Source of the DNA: an uncultured Tateyamaria sp.
Lineage (GTDB): Bacteria; Pseudomonadota; Alphaproteobacteria; Rhodobacterales; Rhodobacteraceae
Direction: 5' to 3'
DNA length: 64,000 nt
Assembly (NCBI GenBank): GCA_947501275.1
Contig: CANMVD010000001.1
Location: 186,001 to 250,000 of the forward strand
Shown here piece after piece: positions 17,643 through 25,910 of the stretch. A model generated the notes under the pieces. It ran no database searches. It worked only from the letters and a program-made list of their open reading frames with translations, and was not told the origin of the DNA. The translations under genes and the position numbers were made by a program. Within the stretch, counting starts at the first letter, position 1. Every line of letters starts with the position of its first letter.

Positions 17643-18632
17643 CAGCTGTGTGAGATCGGTCTGATAGGCAAAAAGCGCCGCAAGTCCGCCAGTGTGCACA
17701 AACAATACCTTGCTGCCTTTTCTTATGGTTCCGCTGTCGACAAGTGCCGGAATGGCGGCAAAGGCTTTGGCGGTATAGACCGGGTCAAGGATCAGGCCTT
17801 CGCACTGCGCCACCATTGTCATGGCTGAATAAGCAGCAGGGCCGATTTTTCCATACCCCGGACCAAGCGCGCCATCCCAGATTGAAACCTTACCCGATGA
17901 CACATGTCTGAGTGAGGTATTGAGCGCAGCAAGTCCGTCCAGCACCGCCCTGATCCGTGCGATTTGCTGTACTTTGTCGCGTCGAACGCAACTGCCGATA
18001 ACGCGCCCTGCAAACCCACGTGTCAGCAGACCGCTCAACAACCCCGCATGTGTGAGCCCACTTCCGGAAGCGACCACAACGACATCATAATCAGGGGTCT
18101 CATCCATAATCTCATTCGCGGCATCCACATAACCCAACGCCCCGAGGGGTGGGTTCCCAAGTGCCAACGGAATGACATAGGGACGGTGGCCTTTCGCGCG
18201 CTCTTGCTCTGCGCGCACGCGCAGGGCTGCGTCGGCGCCTGCCTCATCCTCGCCATAGGAATAGTAGATCACTTCCGCCCCAAGAAGCTGGTTGAGCAAG
18301 ACATTCCCTGAGCGTTGATAGAGCGGATCCTGGTCGGGCACCCTCGCCTCTAGCTGAACAATTGTTCGCATCCCGAGCTTTGCCGCCAATGCCGCCGCCG
18401 TGCGCACGAAATTCGACTGCACCGCACCTGTGATCAAAATAGTATCGCAATCTTGCGCGATGGCCGCCCCGAGATAGTAGTCCAGCTGACGAGTCTTGTT
18501 CCCGCCAAAGGACGGCCCCGCCAGATCGTCGCGTTTGATCCAAAGATCGACGTCGAGCGTCTCCGAAAGACGTCTCAACGGTTCGCTGGGGGTTGGGTTT
18601 GACACAAAACCGGCCTTTGGAAACTGCATCAT
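17628..18632 (-). CDS. PLP-dependent D-cysteine desulfhydrase / ACC-deaminase family enzyme
   Basis: A 334-residue fold-type II PLP enzyme. The cofactor lysine is Lys46 in FGGNKTRQLDY, followed by the phosphate- and carboxylate-contacting TGAVQSNFVRTAAA at residues 69-82. The family includes D-cysteine desulfhydrase, 1-aminocyclopropane-1-carboxylate deaminase and, in roseobacters, L-cysteate sulfo-lyase (CuyA). These cleave or deaminate small amino acids to pyruvate or keto acids. Sequence alone does not separate them here. The nearby TAXI-TRAP system and D-amino acid dehydrogenase favour a D-amino acid substrate. Two adjacent ATG codons (18632, 18629) are both possible starts. Confidence 0.8.
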   Translation of the reverse strand: MMQFPKAGFVSNPTPSEPLRRLSETLDVDLWIKRDDLAGPSFGGNKTRQLDYYLGAAIAQDCDTILITGAVQSNFVRTAAALAAKLGMRTIVQLEARVPDQDPLYQRSGNVLLNQLLGAEVIYYSYGEDEAGADAALRVRAEQERAKGHRPYVIPLALGNPPLGALGYVDAANEIMDETPDYDVVVVASGSGLTHAGLLSGLLTRGFAGRVIGSCVRRDKVQQIARIRAVLDGLAALNTSLRHVSSGKVSIWDGALGPGYGKIGPAAYSAMTMVAQCEGLILDPVYTAKAFAAIPALVDSGTIRKGSKVLFVHTGGLAALFAYQTDLTQLLNSA

Positions 18633-18858
18633 TCACCCTGCCTTGCTGGATACGTCACCAGTACCACATGTCGCAACGCGGGTCGGCGTGACCCTACTTT
18701 TGACCGAAGTGTTTGCCCTGGCAACCGCCTCAATCACGTTGGTTTCTGGTTCAGCGAAGTCGCGTACCAATGGCGACATTCACTGGCGCGGGTTTGCGAG
18801 TCCGTCCCGGCGATCCAGAAGCTGGACGCGCCACGACGGTGAGCCGTGGCGCGCTGAA

Positions 18859-21087
18859 TTAGAACGTGGAATAGCGTTCGGCGACAGCTTCGAAGCTGCC
18901 GGGCAGACGGCCGACGCCCAAACGGTAAGAGCTGTCGTCCGCGCCCGCCGGGATAACCGTTGCCATCACGGTGTCCACAGGAGTCGCTGATCCCATCAAG
19001 GCGGCAAGCAAAGTCTGCCGCAACACAAACGGGGCCGAGATACTTGTTCCGCGGGCTGCCGATACAGATCCCGACAGGGTGCCCGTCATTAGCACGGTCG
19101 GTCGCGCGGTGCTCATCTCTGACGCCGCAGCTAGACGCGGTTGGCGCGGCAGGGTGACCCCGGCGAATGTTCGTGTCACCAGGACGGGTGAGCTGGCGGA
19201 CGAAAACTCCGACATCTCGTTGTCGCGCGCCTGATAAGAGGCCACCACAAGCGCATGTTCAGAGGCTCCGGACGTTGACAAGGTGCCAAACTTCTTGATC
19301 GGGCTCATGTCCACGTCTTCACGCTGCAAGCGTCCCTCTGCATCACGCCGTTTTTCAGCCGGGTGCGTGAAGTAGCTTTGACGGCTACGGGGTCGGAAGC
19401 CGTCCGGCGTGTCGCCCCGTTCGACCCACAAACCCAACGTGTCGTCATAGAGTGGGTCGTTCCACGTGCACCGCAATCGCCATTTGCCATGGGGGATTGA
19501 CGTCCCTTGCGCGTTTGCGTCCGCCGTGGGCGGGATGGCCAAGGTCAGCACCCGCATATTCGGGGCAGCCAGTGTGGCAAAACTCTTGGGTCCATCCATT
19601 TGCACAAAGATACGCGCCATCAGCGTGCCTGAGGACACCGCATCGTAGCTATGTCCGATCTCGAACGCGCCCCCGGTTGTCGGATCCAAGGCAAAGCTGG
19701 TCCCGTCCGGTGTTTCCAGCACCAACCCCATTGGAAATGTATCAATGCCCACAGGGGCAGGAGCCGCATGGTCTGCCCAGACCCTTACAAAGGTTGTCGC
19801 CTTGTTGTCGGGCTGGACGTTCAATTCCAGTGTCTCCTCTTCACCAGTACCACAGTGATCGCGCGTGAGGCGTGCGTGTGTCGCTGTCTGAAAACTGTTG
19901 CCAGCGGCTGCGGTAATGACATGCAATTCGCCCCGTTCAAGGCGGCGATCAAAGTCTGCGCTGATCTCGTCAAATCCATCCGGGCGCCCGGCATAGGTGC
20001 CAAAAGAATGGTTCACGAAGAAACGCGGATAGCTGGTGCCGCGGGTAAAGGCGTAGATGATCCCTTGCAGCCAGACCCAATTCAGCGCCGATTTGACGTA
20101 GAGATCATGCAGCAGCCCGTGCGAGCGTTCGACAGAGGCAAAAGGCAACTGAATTCCAAGCAAGGGCACGTTCACCAGTGGGTCTGTGGCGTCATCGGGG
20201 TCCGCTCCAAAGGCAACATGCGCCACTTGGGTCCCGTGGGTTGCGCTGCGCAATTGCCCCGCCCCGCCGTTTGGAAAGACGTAGTCCGGTGAGATGACAT
20301 TGAGGGCGGTGTAAACCTCGACTTCCGTTGAGAAGGGAGATGCGGCATTGGCCTGCAGCGCTGCGTCAATAGCGGACTTGGACACTTGCGCGCCAATGGA
20401 GTTGCCCGGCACGTTGTGAAACTGATCCTGCGTCCAGACCCTGCGAAAGCGGGTTTCCAATGCACCAGTGTCATCCCGTCTGCAAAACACCCGGTTCGCA
20501 AATCCCAAGGCGTGGTCAATGATGACTCCAAAGATTGGCCCCAACGGAGGCGTGAAACCGGGCGGGTTGATTTTGCGTTTTTCGGCACGCGAAGCGATGA
20601 ATGCACGCTGCGCGGAATCGTCTCGATTGGCCCCTTGCACAATCTCGCGCGATGGCGCCCCAACAGACACAACGCTGACGGACAGCCCCGGCAGAACAGC
20701 CCCGAGGTTCGCATTGAGCTCTTCGATCAGTTGCCCGTTGCTGAGCCGCCCCTTGGCAAACACCAGCAAGTCCGCCGTATCGTATTCCGGGTCGGACAAT
20801 TGCATCAGCGCATGCAGCGCATCATGGTCCGTGAGCAGCAGCTTCTGTTCTTCGGGATCCTTTTGGCTTTGCTGGTATTGCGGGCCCGCACCGACATCAC
20901 TGACGGCGGTCAGCACCGCGTCTTCGTCAACTGGTTCGCCGCGCGAAAACGACAGCGCGCACAGGCGCGGATACCACAGGTCTTCGGAGAAGAACTGATC
21001 TGTATGGGCACCGTCCGCATCCAGATACCAAAGCTCATACGGGTCGCGTTCGGGCTCCGGGAGGCGTTTCTTGTTCAGATATGACAT
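18859..21087 (-). CDS. Subtilisin-like serine peptidase (S8) with large insert
   Basis: A 742-residue subtilase. The catalytic triad is visible as Asp191 (GVIIDHALG), His284 (THGTQVAHVAFG) and Ser682 (AARGTSISAPFV), with the oxyanion Asn397 in AAAGNS. Between Asn397 and Ser682 lie about 285 residues, far more than in subtilisin. They are rich in beta-type sequence (roughly 410-560) and probably form an inserted sandwich domain. The 180 N-terminal residues lack a signal peptide and match no propeptide I recognise. TGAGGAAAAACC precedes the ATG. It starts 20 bases after the PAP2-like gene, so both form one operon. Its target is unknown; a role in processing the repeat protein next door is a guess. 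Confidence 0.85.
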   Translation of the reverse strand: MSYLNKKRLPEPERDPYELWYLDADGAHTDQFFSEDLWYPRLCALSFSRGEPVDEDAVLTAVSDVGAGPQYQQSQKDPEEQKLLLTDHDALHALMQLSDPEYDTADLLVFAKGRLSNGQLIEELNANLGAVLPGLSVSVVSVGAPSREIVQGANRDDSAQRAFIASRAEKRKINPPGFTPPLGPIFGVIIDHALGFANRVFCRRDDTGALETRFRRVWTQDQFHNVPGNSIGAQVSKSAIDAALQANAASPFSTEVEVYTALNVISPDYVFPNGGAGQLRSATHGTQVAHVAFGADPDDATDPLVNVPLLGIQLPFASVERSHGLLHDLYVKSALNWVWLQGIIYAFTRGTSYPRFFVNHSFGTYAGRPDGFDEISADFDRRLERGELHVITAAAGNSFQTATHARLTRDHCGTGEEETLELNVQPDNKATTFVRVWADHAAPAPVGIDTFPMGLVLETPDGTSFALDPTTGGAFEIGHSYDAVSSGTLMARIFVQMDGPKSFATLAAPNMRVLTLAIPPTADANAQGTSIPHGKWRLRCTWNDPLYDDTLGLWVERGDTPDGFRPRSRQSYFTHPAEKRRDAEGRLQREDVDMSPIKKFGTLSTSGASEHALVVASYQARDNEMSEFSSASSPVLVTRTFAGVTLPRQPRLAAASEMSTARPTVLMTGTLSGSVSAARGTSISAPFVLRQTLLAALMGSATPVDTVMATVIPAGADDSSYRLGVGRLPGSFEAVAERYSTF

Positions 21088-21107
21088 GGTTTTTCCTCAC
21101 CGTCGCC

Positions 21108-22199
21108 TCAGGTCCACTCGTTCGCTGCTTTGTCAAAAATGCACTTAAGCAGCGGGGCGTCGACTGTCGCCAAAGCAGCGCCGGGCGTGTAGGGGCCGGT
21201 TGCGGTTCCGTCAAAGCCCGCAGCAAGGTCAGCAAGCTGGAATGCGGCGTGGCTGGCATCGGGGTTGACCGTCATGGAGGTGCTTGTGCCTACGCCGATC
21301 CGCGCCAGGATCAACTGCACCAACGATTTGCCAAGGGCTGCGCCCGCCATGTTGTCGATCGGGAAATGCACGCCGGCAACGACACGGTTTTGCGCAACCC
21401 GTGCGGCATGCAACGCCATTTGGGTTTGCGCATCTTCGCGATCAATCAGGGCCGAAAGGACTTCGGCAATAGCAAAGGCCTCGGTGGCGTGGCCACTGGG
21501 ATACGTGCTGTGCGCGGGTGTCGAGATCATAGGCTGGATTGCTGCGTCATATTCCGGCGGGCGGCGGCAGGCCATGGTGTTCTTCATCGCCTTTTCGATG
21601 CTGATCACAGGCAGAATGATCGCCTGCAGCAGCTCCAGCGTCCAGGAGTACCGCGCAAGGTTCATCGAAACGGGCAGCGAAATGAACGAAATGATCTCGC
21701 CCACTTGCGCAAGGATTTCAGAGGCCCGGTCTGCGCGCAGATCCGCCATTGAACGTACCGCCGGGATCTGGGCAAGGAACACGTCCTCGCTGGGGCGCAC
21801 CAGTGTCACAAGATCCACAGGCGCAGCTGCGCCGCTTTGATATTGCACCGATGCCTGTGCAGGCGTCGCCCCGCTGGCGTCAACTGCGTGAATGCTCAGG
21901 CCTGTTTTGACCTCCACATGCAATGCAGCAAGTCGCGATGCACTGTCCCACCGCTCCAGATTGCTGGGATCGTTGAAGGGCAGATGATCGGGACGCGTTG
22001 CTGGCAAGGCGGGATCGCCCACGATACCGTCCCGCGCCATGATCAGCGCACCCGAGGCTGGGGCGGAAATCGCCTCTGCTCCGACATTGCCGACGTTCCC
22101 GACATTGCCCACGTTGCCGACGTTTCCAACATTGCCAACGTTCCCGACGTTTCCAACATTGCCGACGTTCCCAACGTTCCCGACATTTGAAATTGACAT
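21108..22199 (-). CDS. PAP2 / vanadium-haloperoxidase-like protein with N-terminal NVG repeats
   Basis: A 363-residue protein of the PAP2/vanadium chloroperoxidase superfamily. All three active-site motifs are present: K206-X6-R213-P214 (KNTMACRRP), PSGH at 234-237 (YPSGHATEA), and R272-X5-H278-X3-D282 (RVVAGVHFPID). The helix count and spacing look more like soluble bacterial haloperoxidase relatives than membrane lipid phosphatases. After MSIS come twelve exact Asn-Val-Gly units (residues 5-40), then a linker; no signal peptide is visible. It is the first gene of a two-gene operon with the subtilase and is divergent from the SARP-type regulator. Halide oxidation versus phosphatase activity cannot be told from sequence. 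Confidence 0.8.
   Translation of the reverse strand: MSISNVGNVGNVGNVGNVGNVGNVGNVGNVGNVGNVGNVGAEAISAPASGALIMARDGIVGDPALPATRPDHLPFNDPSNLERWDSASRLAALHVEVKTGLSIHAVDASGATPAQASVQYQSGAAAPVDLVTLVRPSEDVFLAQIPAVRSMADLRADRASEILAQVGEIISFISLPVSMNLARYSWTLELLQAIILPVISIEKAMKNTMACRRPPEYDAAIQPMISTPAHSTYPSGHATEAFAIAEVLSALIDREDAQTQMALHAARVAQNRVVAGVHFPIDNMAGAALGKSLVQLILARIGVGTSTSMTVNPDASHAAFQLADLAAGFDGTATGPYTPGAALATVDAPLLKCIFDKAANEWT
22080..22187 (-). repeat. Nine-base tandem repeat, 12 copies, coding (Asn-Val-Gly)n
   Basis: Twelve contiguous nine-base units encode twelve Asn-Val-Gly triplets at the start of the PAP2-like protein. The units differ only at third codon positions (AAT/AAC, GTC/GTT, GGA/GGC/GGG types), so the amino-acid repeat is kept while the DNA has drifted. 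The unit is a multiple of three, so copy-number change would lengthen or shorten the protein without breaking the frame. Confidence 0.95.
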
Positions 22200-22395
22200 A
22201 GGCTATTCCCCCCGGAATGAATTTTTTTCTACTAGGCGCGGCAAACCGCTCCTTTGCACATCGCATGTTTTTCACGATTGCCTATCCACTTTGGCAGAGG
22301 CCAATTCCTGATTCACGCGGTTTTGACGCTTTTGGGGTCCTAAAGACGTTTCCCTGTGGTAAGTTTTTGCGAACTTGACGCCGAGGGGAGACACT

Positions 22396-24009
22396 GTGAC
22401 GGCCAACACAACAGATACGCAGATTGATGAACATCGCGGCAGCGCGCTGATTCTGCGTGCAAAATTGATTGGCCCATTCGCATTGATGGCTCCTGACGGC
22501 ACTGATCTGACGCCAAAAGGCATCAAGGCGCGCGCCATCATTGCCTTGTCTGTCATGGCCCCCGATTTGCTGCGCTCGCGCACATATCTTGCCGCAACGC
22601 TATGGTCGGATAGAGGCCGTGCGCAAGCGTTTGGCAGCCTGCGCCAGTCCATTGCAGAAATCCGTAAGGCACTTGGTTCGTATGCCGATCGCCTTGTGAT
22701 TGACCGTGCGAATTTCGGTTTTCAGCCCGACACTATCGAGACTGACCTGCACGAAGCTAAGGTGCAGGGCAGCGAAAAAGCCGTTTTGCTCGAAGACCTC
22801 GAAACGACCGATCCGGTGTTTTCGGAATGGTTGTCGTCTGCGCGTGCCCAGTTGGGGATGCAGGCGCGTCTCAGCACCCGCCCCCTTGTGCGGGTCGAGG
22901 CCGAAGGGTCTGCGTCACCCATGCAAAAGGACATCCTGATGCATGGTATTGCCGAGGCGATCTCGGATTGGTGTGCCGCCCGCGTTGTCACGGTCGGCGA
23001 TGATCCGGATCGCTTCGCCGCTGGCGCACTTGAGGATTATTCGGACTACTTGATACAAGCCCGCCTGGATCAGGCAGGTCAGGGCGTGACCGCGCATCTG
23101 AACATGTCTGCGCAGCGGCCCGATGTGTCGCGCTGGTCCATGACAGCACAGTTGTCAGGCGCGGATTTCAATCCGCTGGATGACACGGCCCTGTTTCAGA
23201 TGATCAATCGCGCTGCGGACCGCACAATACATGATCTGGCCCCCGCACACCGGGACAAAAACACCGCCCAATTCCTGACCGCAGGCACGCTGGGCGCCGT
23301 GCGCTCTATTTTCCGCAATGATCCCGGTGACCTGGAAAGTGCACGCAGCCAACTCACCACCAATTTCGATTTGCAACGCGAGGGCATTTATCTTGCATGG
23401 CTCGCTTACATTACCACGCTGGAGATGGCCGAGCGTAACGAAAACGACCCACAATCCTTGCGCGAAAAGGCCCGCGAGTTGTCAGCCCGTGCGATCGAAC
23501 TGGACCCTTACGGATCTATGACGCTGGCCTTATGTTCTTATGTTCAATCCTTCGTACTGGGTGATCGTATGACTGGCCACGAATTCGCCATGCGCTCAAT
23601 TGAAAGCAACCGCGCCAACCCGATGGCATGGATCTTTGCCGGAGCCGCCCACTTTCTGGAAGGGCGTGGTGATGCGGCGCTGGAAAACACAATGTTTGGC
23701 CGCAAGATCAGCGGTGAAGGCCCCTATAGCTACGTCGTTGATACATTCTGTTGTGCTGCGGCGACCTGCGCGCACCGATTTGACGAGGCCTTGATGTTTG
23801 CCGAGCGGGCTGCGGCCAAGGCGCCGAACTACAAAGCACCCTTGCGTTACATGATCGCAATTCACGCCACACGCGGAGATATCGACAATGTGCGTCTGGC
23901 CATTCGTCGCCTGCGCCGCATCGAGCCGAACTTCACCATCGATTCGATGAAAAGCCAGAAATACCCGGTTCCCGGATTGCGTGCAGCCGGTCTGGTCAGC
24001 TTTGGCTGA
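22396..24009 (+). CDS. SARP-type winged-helix regulator with TPR-like C-terminus
   Basis: A 537-residue regulator. Residues 20-125 form an OmpR-like winged helix of the SARP/BTAD class (LIGPFALMAPDG, KARAIIALSVMAPD, TLWSDRGRAQAFGSLRQSI). Residues 170-300 resemble the TolB-N/FlgO-like middle domain found in CadC- and adenylate-cyclase-linked regulators. Residues 310-530 are helical repeats of TPR type (LSARAIELDPYGSMTLAL, FAMRSIESNRANPMAW). I chose the GTG at 22396 because AGGGGAG lies five bases ahead; a TTG at 22375 is also in frame. No receiver or kinase is attached. It is divergent from the PAP2/subtilase operon and probably controls it and the two unknown genes downstream. Confidence 0.8.
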   Translation: MTANTTDTQIDEHRGSALILRAKLIGPFALMAPDGTDLTPKGIKARAIIALSVMAPDLLRSRTYLAATLWSDRGRAQAFGSLRQSIAEIRKALGSYADRLVIDRANFGFQPDTIETDLHEAKVQGSEKAVLLEDLETTDPVFSEWLSSARAQLGMQARLSTRPLVRVEAEGSASPMQKDILMHGIAEAISDWCAARVVTVGDDPDRFAAGALEDYSDYLIQARLDQAGQGVTAHLNMSAQRPDVSRWSMTAQLSGADFNPLDDTALFQMINRAADRTIHDLAPAHRDKNTAQFLTAGTLGAVRSIFRNDPGDLESARSQLTTNFDLQREGIYLAWLAYITTLEMAERNENDPQSLREKARELSARAIELDPYGSMTLALCSYVQSFVLGDRMTGHEFAMRSIESNRANPMAWIFAGAAHFLEGRGDAALENTMFGRKISGEGPYSYVVDTFCCAAATCAHRFDEALMFAERAAAKAPNYKAPLRYMIAIHATRGDIDNVRLAIRRLRRIEPNFTIDSMKSQKYPVPGLRAAGLVSFG

Positions 24010-24122
24010 ACCATCGGAAGATTCACGACTTTAACGCTGAATTCACGTTTGCCCCCGTATCAGTCAGGGGCTGCGCTTGGGTAGGTATGTTGCTGAAACG
24101 CCATGAAGGGCTGGGGGCGACA

Positions 24123-25046
24123 ATGTTACCAATCAGACAGACATACCGCGGAGTTGGGCCATTTCGCCCTTCTGCACAGGCAACTGCTCGCGATCACGAC
24201 GCAAACCCCGAGGCACCGGCTTCTGTTCATGAGCATTGGACACATGAGTGGCAGGATCAGGCCAATGACAACTGGGCCGTGATGCAAGATGCCGGGGATG
24301 CATCGGATCAACCTCCCTATTTCTGCCCGCCGCGCCTGGCGGATCTGGCAAGATGGCCTGCCGGGTCTCCCAAAACGGCCAATGAGCGCAAGCATCTGAA
24401 CCGCGCGGAAATGGCGCTGGATCCTGCTGTCCTAACAACGGCATTGGATGAGTTTCAGGAGGCTTTGAAATCCATTGGTCTGTCCTTTGACTTTACTCCG
24501 ATCCACGAATCTCTTGTATCTGCCCCGAACATGTCGAACGTCGGCGCGTCCTTTGGCGAGGCGTTTCAAGCCCTTGAACCTCGACGCCAAATCCCGCGTA
24601 TGACGTGGATTGATACAGGCATCGCGGTGACCCGCAATATCTGCACGACCAAGCGCAGTGTGTCCGCGCGCCTCGACGTTCGGTGCGATCTGCTTGGGCG
24701 CAAGGAAATCACGGCACGCGATCCATACACGCTGGTGGCGTCCCGCTCTCGCCTGGATGCACATTTGCTGAGTGAGGCAGCTACAAGCCGCAAATCGCCC
24801 CAAGTGAGTGAAACGGTCAAACTGACCACAGACCTTGAGGTTGTGCTGAGTGGAAACACGATCCTGACCCTTCAGGATGTGGAAATCTCGTGCACAGAAG
24901 GCGGCGCGCTAGACCTGAAGCTGGATGCATGCAGCGTGCGAGCCGATTCAGCCATGAACCTTGTGCAGCACATGTTTGGCCCAGTGTTCGACGATCTCCT
25001 GCCCACAACGCCAAGCCGGACCGGTTCAGATCCGGTCACGCTCTGA
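24123..25046 (+). CDS. Protein of unknown function
   Basis: I do not recognise this protein. From the ATG at 24123 it has 307 residues; an ATG at 24087 is also in frame and neither has a clear ribosome site. It has no signal peptide or membrane helix. The first 100 residues are polar and probably disordered, with His, Trp and Gln-rich text. The rest alternates helix and strand, including a beta-rich block around residues 200-275 (VKLTTDLEVVLSGNTILTLQDVEISC). It follows the SARP-type gene by about 110 bases and precedes another unknown gene by 28 bases, so the three probably form an operon. Confidence 0.65.
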   Translation: MLPIRQTYRGVGPFRPSAQATARDHDANPEAPASVHEHWTHEWQDQANDNWAVMQDAGDASDQPPYFCPPRLADLARWPAGSPKTANERKHLNRAEMALDPAVLTTALDEFQEALKSIGLSFDFTPIHESLVSAPNMSNVGASFGEAFQALEPRRQIPRMTWIDTGIAVTRNICTTKRSVSARLDVRCDLLGRKEITARDPYTLVASRSRLDAHLLSEAATSRKSPQVSETVKLTTDLEVVLSGNTILTLQDVEISCTEGGALDLKLDACSVRADSAMNLVQHMFGPVFDDLLPTTPSRTGSDPVTL

Positions 25047-25074
25047 TCTGACGCCACCACAAAGGAGATCATAT

Positions 25075-25842
25075 ATGCCTTTTACCGTCTTGCGTGGCGC
25101 TCGCACTCCCCATCTGGTTGCGGGTTGCAACGCATTGGCCCAGATGAGCCACGATGCGCGGATACACTACGAACATATCGCCAGCGATCCGGTGCTGGAA
25201 ATCAACGACCACGCCCGCACCGTCATGCATGCGTTGGATGAAACGGCAGGGGCACGGGCAGCCACGGTGCGCAAGTTGGAGACGGCGCTGGAGGCACCAG
25301 ACGAAGAATTGCCGGATCTGGCACGCCAGGCCATCGTATCGAGTGCAGATCTCTTTCACGCGATTGCGGTTCAGACCCGGAACCCAAACCTGATCGGAAC
25401 AGCGGCAGCTGTTGATATCGTCATAGACGCGACCGACTTCGCCATTCAGATCGTGACTGCGGATGACAGCGTAACCCAACAAAAGGCGGTAGCCGCTTTT
25501 GTGAAAGGGCGATGGACCACCATACAGACATTGGTATCGGGCCCCGGCAAATTGTTCTCAAAAAAGCAGTTTGCAGTGGCCGGTGCCTTAACGGACGCCA
25601 TGGTGTCACTCAGCCAGGCCATTTTGGACGAACGCGCCCTGCGCCGTGAATTGGCCTTTGCCAAAGACGCGCTGGATGATGTGGAAACCCAGATCTCCGG
25701 CCTGCCCGTCAATCACGCGGAATGGCAACAATTCATGCTCAACCAACTTGATGCCGAGATCTTCGTGCTCGAATTGCTGCAATCGGAATATGCGGGCACG
25801 GATTGCCGGATAGATGGTGTATCTGCGCCAGGCTTTGCCTGA
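25075..25842 (+). CDS. Helical protein of unknown function
   Basis: A 255-residue protein I cannot place. The open frame reaches back to 24961 inside the previous gene, but AAAGGAG followed by ATG at 25075 marks the start clearly. It is almost entirely helical by composition, with long heptad-like stretches (ARQAIVSSADLFHAIAVQ, AGALTDAMVSLSQAILDE). There is no membrane segment apart from a mildly hydrophobic helix near residue 130. It closes the SARP-led operon and is followed directly by a strong terminator. A structural or adaptor role is possible; nothing in the sequence shows an enzyme site. Confidence 0.7.
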   Translation: MPFTVLRGARTPHLVAGCNALAQMSHDARIHYEHIASDPVLEINDHARTVMHALDETAGARAATVRKLETALEAPDEELPDLARQAIVSSADLFHAIAVQTRNPNLIGTAAAVDIVIDATDFAIQIVTADDSVTQQKAVAAFVKGRWTTIQTLVSGPGKLFSKKQFAVAGALTDAMVSLSQAILDERALRRELAFAKDALDDVETQISGLPVNHAEWQQFMLNQLDAEIFVLELLQSEYAGTDCRIDGVSAPGFA

Positions 25843-25860
25843 GGACACAGGTACAAGGCA

Positions 25861-25893
25861 AAAAGGCCCCGCACAGCCATGCGGAGCCTTTGG
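25861..25893. terminator. Bidirectional rho-independent terminator
   Basis: AAAAGGCCCCGCA pairs with TGCGGAGCCTTT across a six-base loop, giving a stem of eleven pairs with one mismatch. A-rich sequence lies on one side and T-rich on the other. It sits between two convergent genes, the unknown helical protein and the serralysin-type protease, and would end both transcripts. Confidence 0.9.
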
Positions 25894-25910
25894 TCTGTTT
25901 GGTGTTTGCC

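Noticed and set aside
18633-18858. Possible small gene between the PLP enzyme and the subtilase
   Set aside because: The plus-strand frame here mostly overlaps the neighbours and has no supporting start or family match.
22080-22187. Tandem repeat considered as a CRISPR array or iteron origin
   Set aside because: Units are nine bases with no spacers, and they encode a regular Asn-Val-Gly series in frame with a real gene.
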